In this document: positions 5,695 through 7,329 of the stretch, piece by piece
Layout: every line of letters begins with the position of its first letter
Position numbering within the stretch: position 1 is the stretch's first letter
From: Chitinophagaceae bacterium
GTDB lineage: Bacteria; Bacteroidota; Bacteroidia; Chitinophagales; Chitinophagaceae
Assembly: GCA_947481355.1 (NCBI GenBank)
Contig: CANKGM010000101.1
Coordinates: forward strand, 1-7,329
Direction of reading: 5' to 3'
DNA length: 7,329 nucleotides
Program-made: the position numbers and the translations under genes
Notes under the pieces: generated by a model
Database searches by the model: none
The model's input: the letters and a program-made list of their open reading frames with translations, nothing else
Told to the model about the DNA's origin: nothing

Positions 5695-7329
5695 TTATGA
5701 TTTGAGGACTTTTCTAATTATCTTCTCTCCATTTCCAGTTGCTACTATAATGTAGATTCCTGATTTATATCTGCTTCCAAGTTGAATTTCTTGACTTGCA
5801 GCTACATTCTTTATTTGTTCGATAAGTTGCCCTGTTGCATTAAATATACTTAGCTCTAGTGGGTAATCATTTCCGTTTTTTATATTTAACTGATTTACAA
5901 ATGGATTTGGAAATATTGACATACTTGTTATGATTTGAACTTGTTGAAATGCAGAGTCTTTTGCAATCCAACTTGAGGCAAGACTATTGTCAAAGGAGAG
6001 GTTTATTAATTCTAGGAAAGACCCTTTTCCGTCTGCTTCTAATGGCCACGGAGCTTCATCTTTATATTCTACTTCATCTATGGTGTTTCCCCATGCATCT
6101 GACAGAACCAACTTTTGTGACTTATTTGATAGATTTCTTCCGAATTGCCCCAATGGAGTTATGCCATATATTTTTTTAAATGCCACAGAGTCGCTACATA
6201 AGTATATTTTTTGAAGTGGGTCTATTGTAGAATTAATTGGAAATTGAAAGTTAAAGCCGGGTTCACTAAAGTAGAGCCCTGACATGTCAACTTTTAGATT
6301 ACTATTGTTTGTTATTTCAGTGAATTCAAGTTTCTCGCTAGTGTATCCATAATTTTCCAATGGATTATAATGGATTTTGGAAATAACCAATGGGGGTGCT
6401 ATAGGCGTTGGGCAGCCATCATCGTTTCCTATTGTTGTGTTCATCCATTCAATCCTTTGTTGAAGCCATGTTTTTATATCATTCACGTTTGATTGAAAAT
6501 TGCCAACTGAATACCACTTATTTTGTTCTCGTGTTGCGGCTTCATTAATTTCTAAAGTAATGGAGTCTATTTTTTTAGAAATTGATGTATAATTCAATGG
6601 ATTATCGGGTTGGCTTACTTGTTTCCATCGTTTTGCAAGATGGCATTTATAAGTTTGATTTTTATAGAGGTCATTCCAAAATCGTGATCCTGTATTATCG
6701 CCATTATCAAATTGCCAAACATTAGTGAAGCTTCTATTGTAGCCCCAGAAAAAAAGGTCATTCCCATAGCTAAGATTAAAATCCCATACTGGACCAGCTT
6801 TTAATTTTCCTCCTCTGTCTTTATGGAAGTAGGTACTTATTTGATATGCATCAACATTAGATGATATTTCATTAATAATCATGTAGTCGATAAAACTCGG
6901 TATATCTATATCAGATGGGTAGCCATCTTTTATGGATTCGTTTCGAGCTATCATATCATCCTTGAATCGATCAAATATTGATTTGATGTAAGTGCTTTGT
7001 ATAGAATTGATGAATTCTGGTTTAGGATTGTCATGAATATATTGGACGTATCCTCCGTTGTTATTTTCCATTTCCCATGCTACGGGATCTCCATTTGTTT
7101 TATCTGCTTTTACAATATATCCTCCAGTAAGCTTCAGTCCACTATTATCAGCTTGATCCATTTTTTCTATATTGACACGTTCTTTGTCAATTTTTATTTT
7201 TTCCATGAAAATGTATAGACCTCTATATTCTCCATTTACAATTACCTCGCAATATTTCCCTCGGGCTGCATAATTGCCAATACTTCTTGATAGATCATAT
7301 GATAGATAATCTCTTATTAAGGATGGATC
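5695..7329 (-). CDS. CotH-kinase / lamin-tail domain protein with T9SS sorting signal, 5'-truncated by the window
   Basis: The frame stays open from the stop at 5695 to the right edge, giving 544 visible residues; the true start lies beyond 7329. The visible part opens inside a CotH domain, whose hallmark 'NGEYRGLYIFMEK' (residues 32-44) is followed by 'NVDAYQIS' (D160) and 'GPVWDFNLSYGN' (D183, N185), the positions expected for the catalytic and metal-binding acids of the CotH atypical kinase fold. About 312-442 is a lamin-tail (LTD) beta-sandwich beginning 'LVISKIHYNP' and ending 'SFLELI'. The last ~75 residues, from 'SIFPNPF' to the basic 'KIIRKVLKS', are a type A T9SS C-terminal sorting domain, so the protein should cross the outer membrane and be attached to the surface or released. 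CotH of Bacillus phosphorylates spore-coat proteins; the target here is unknown. The ATG at 7206 is an internal Met inside the CotH hallmark, not a start. The hydrolase gene follows after 28 nt. Confidence 0.9.
   Translation of the reverse strand, partial: DPSLIRDYLSYDLSRSIGNYAARGKYCEVIVNGEYRGLYIFMEKIKIDKERVNIEKMDQADNSGLKLTGGYIVKADKTNGDPVAWEMENNNGGYVQYIHDNPKPEFINSIQSTYIKSIFDRFKDDMIARNESIKDGYPSDIDIPSFIDYMIINEISSNVDAYQISTYFHKDRGGKLKAGPVWDFNLSYGNDLFFWGYNRSFTNVWQFDNGDNTGSRFWNDLYKNQTYKCHLAKRWKQVSQPDNPLNYTSISKKIDSITLEINEAATREQNKWYSVGNFQSNVNDIKTWLQQRIEWMNTTIGNDDGCPTPIAPPLVISKIHYNPLENYGYTSEKLEFTEITNNSNLKVDMSGLYFSEPGFNFQFPINSTIDPLQKIYLCSDSVAFKKIYGITPLGQFGRNLSNKSQKLVLSDAWGNTIDEVEYKDEAPWPLEADGKGSFLELINLSFDNSLASSWIAKDSAFQQVQIITSMSIFPNPFVNQLNIKNGNDYPLELSIFNATGQLIEQIKNVAASQEIQLGSRYKSGIYIIVATGNGEKIIRKVLKS

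Noticed and set aside
5949..6214. Two overlapping + strand frames opposite the lamin-tail domain
   Set aside because: Both are antisense shadows of the CotH/LTD gene and have no supporting motif.
6997..7218. A + strand frame near the right edge
   Set aside because: It is antisense to the CotH domain, whose hallmark motif is read through on the minus strand.

Overview
The window looks like chromosomal DNA of a member of the Bacteroidota. It is AT-rich by eye (roughly mid-30s % GC). One protein ends in a type IX secretion (Por/T9SS) type A sorting domain, start codons lack strong Shine-Dalgarno sequences, and the largest gene is a lipoprotein of the 'PVC-type dehydrogenase plus haem-binding domain' class found in Bacteroidota as well as Planctomycetes and Verrucomicrobia. 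The genus cannot be told from the sequence.

Layout. The left edge (1-100, + strand) holds the last 32 codons of a gene whose tail resembles a GNAT N-acetyltransferase. A 33-nt gap separates it from a complete DUF2461/TIGR02453 gene (134-802, +). That gene meets a block of four minus-strand genes tail to tail, with only 4 nt between the two stop codons. In transcription order (right to left) the block is: a secreted CotH-kinase/lamin-tail/T9SS protein whose 5' end lies beyond the right edge (5695-7329); a secreted alpha/beta hydrolase (4695-5666); a VIT1/CCC1-family Fe/Mn transporter (3909-4622); and a 1022-residue lipoprotein with a sorbosone-dehydrogenase-like beta-propeller, HEAT-like helical repeats and a C-terminal CxxCH haem domain (807-3875). 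The gaps inside the block are 28, 72 and 33 nt. No gene-free stretch exceeds 100 nt, and I see no RNA genes, insertion sequences, CRISPR arrays or convincing terminators.

How the genes might work together. Three of the four minus-strand products are predicted to leave the cytoplasm: one secreted by T9SS, one periplasmic or lipid-bilayer-proximal hydrolase, and one lipoprotein. The fourth is an inner-membrane metal transporter next to the haem protein gene. The spacing allows co-transcription, most plausibly as CotH + hydrolase and VIT1 + dehydrogenase, but no common pathway is evident.

I did not find a clearly new multi-gene system. The points most worth a second look are the dehydrogenase-cytochrome lipoprotein of unknown substrate, its pairing with a metal transporter that keeps the eukaryotic VIT1 metal ligands, and the CotH gene, whose reading frame runs off the window and has no start inside it.
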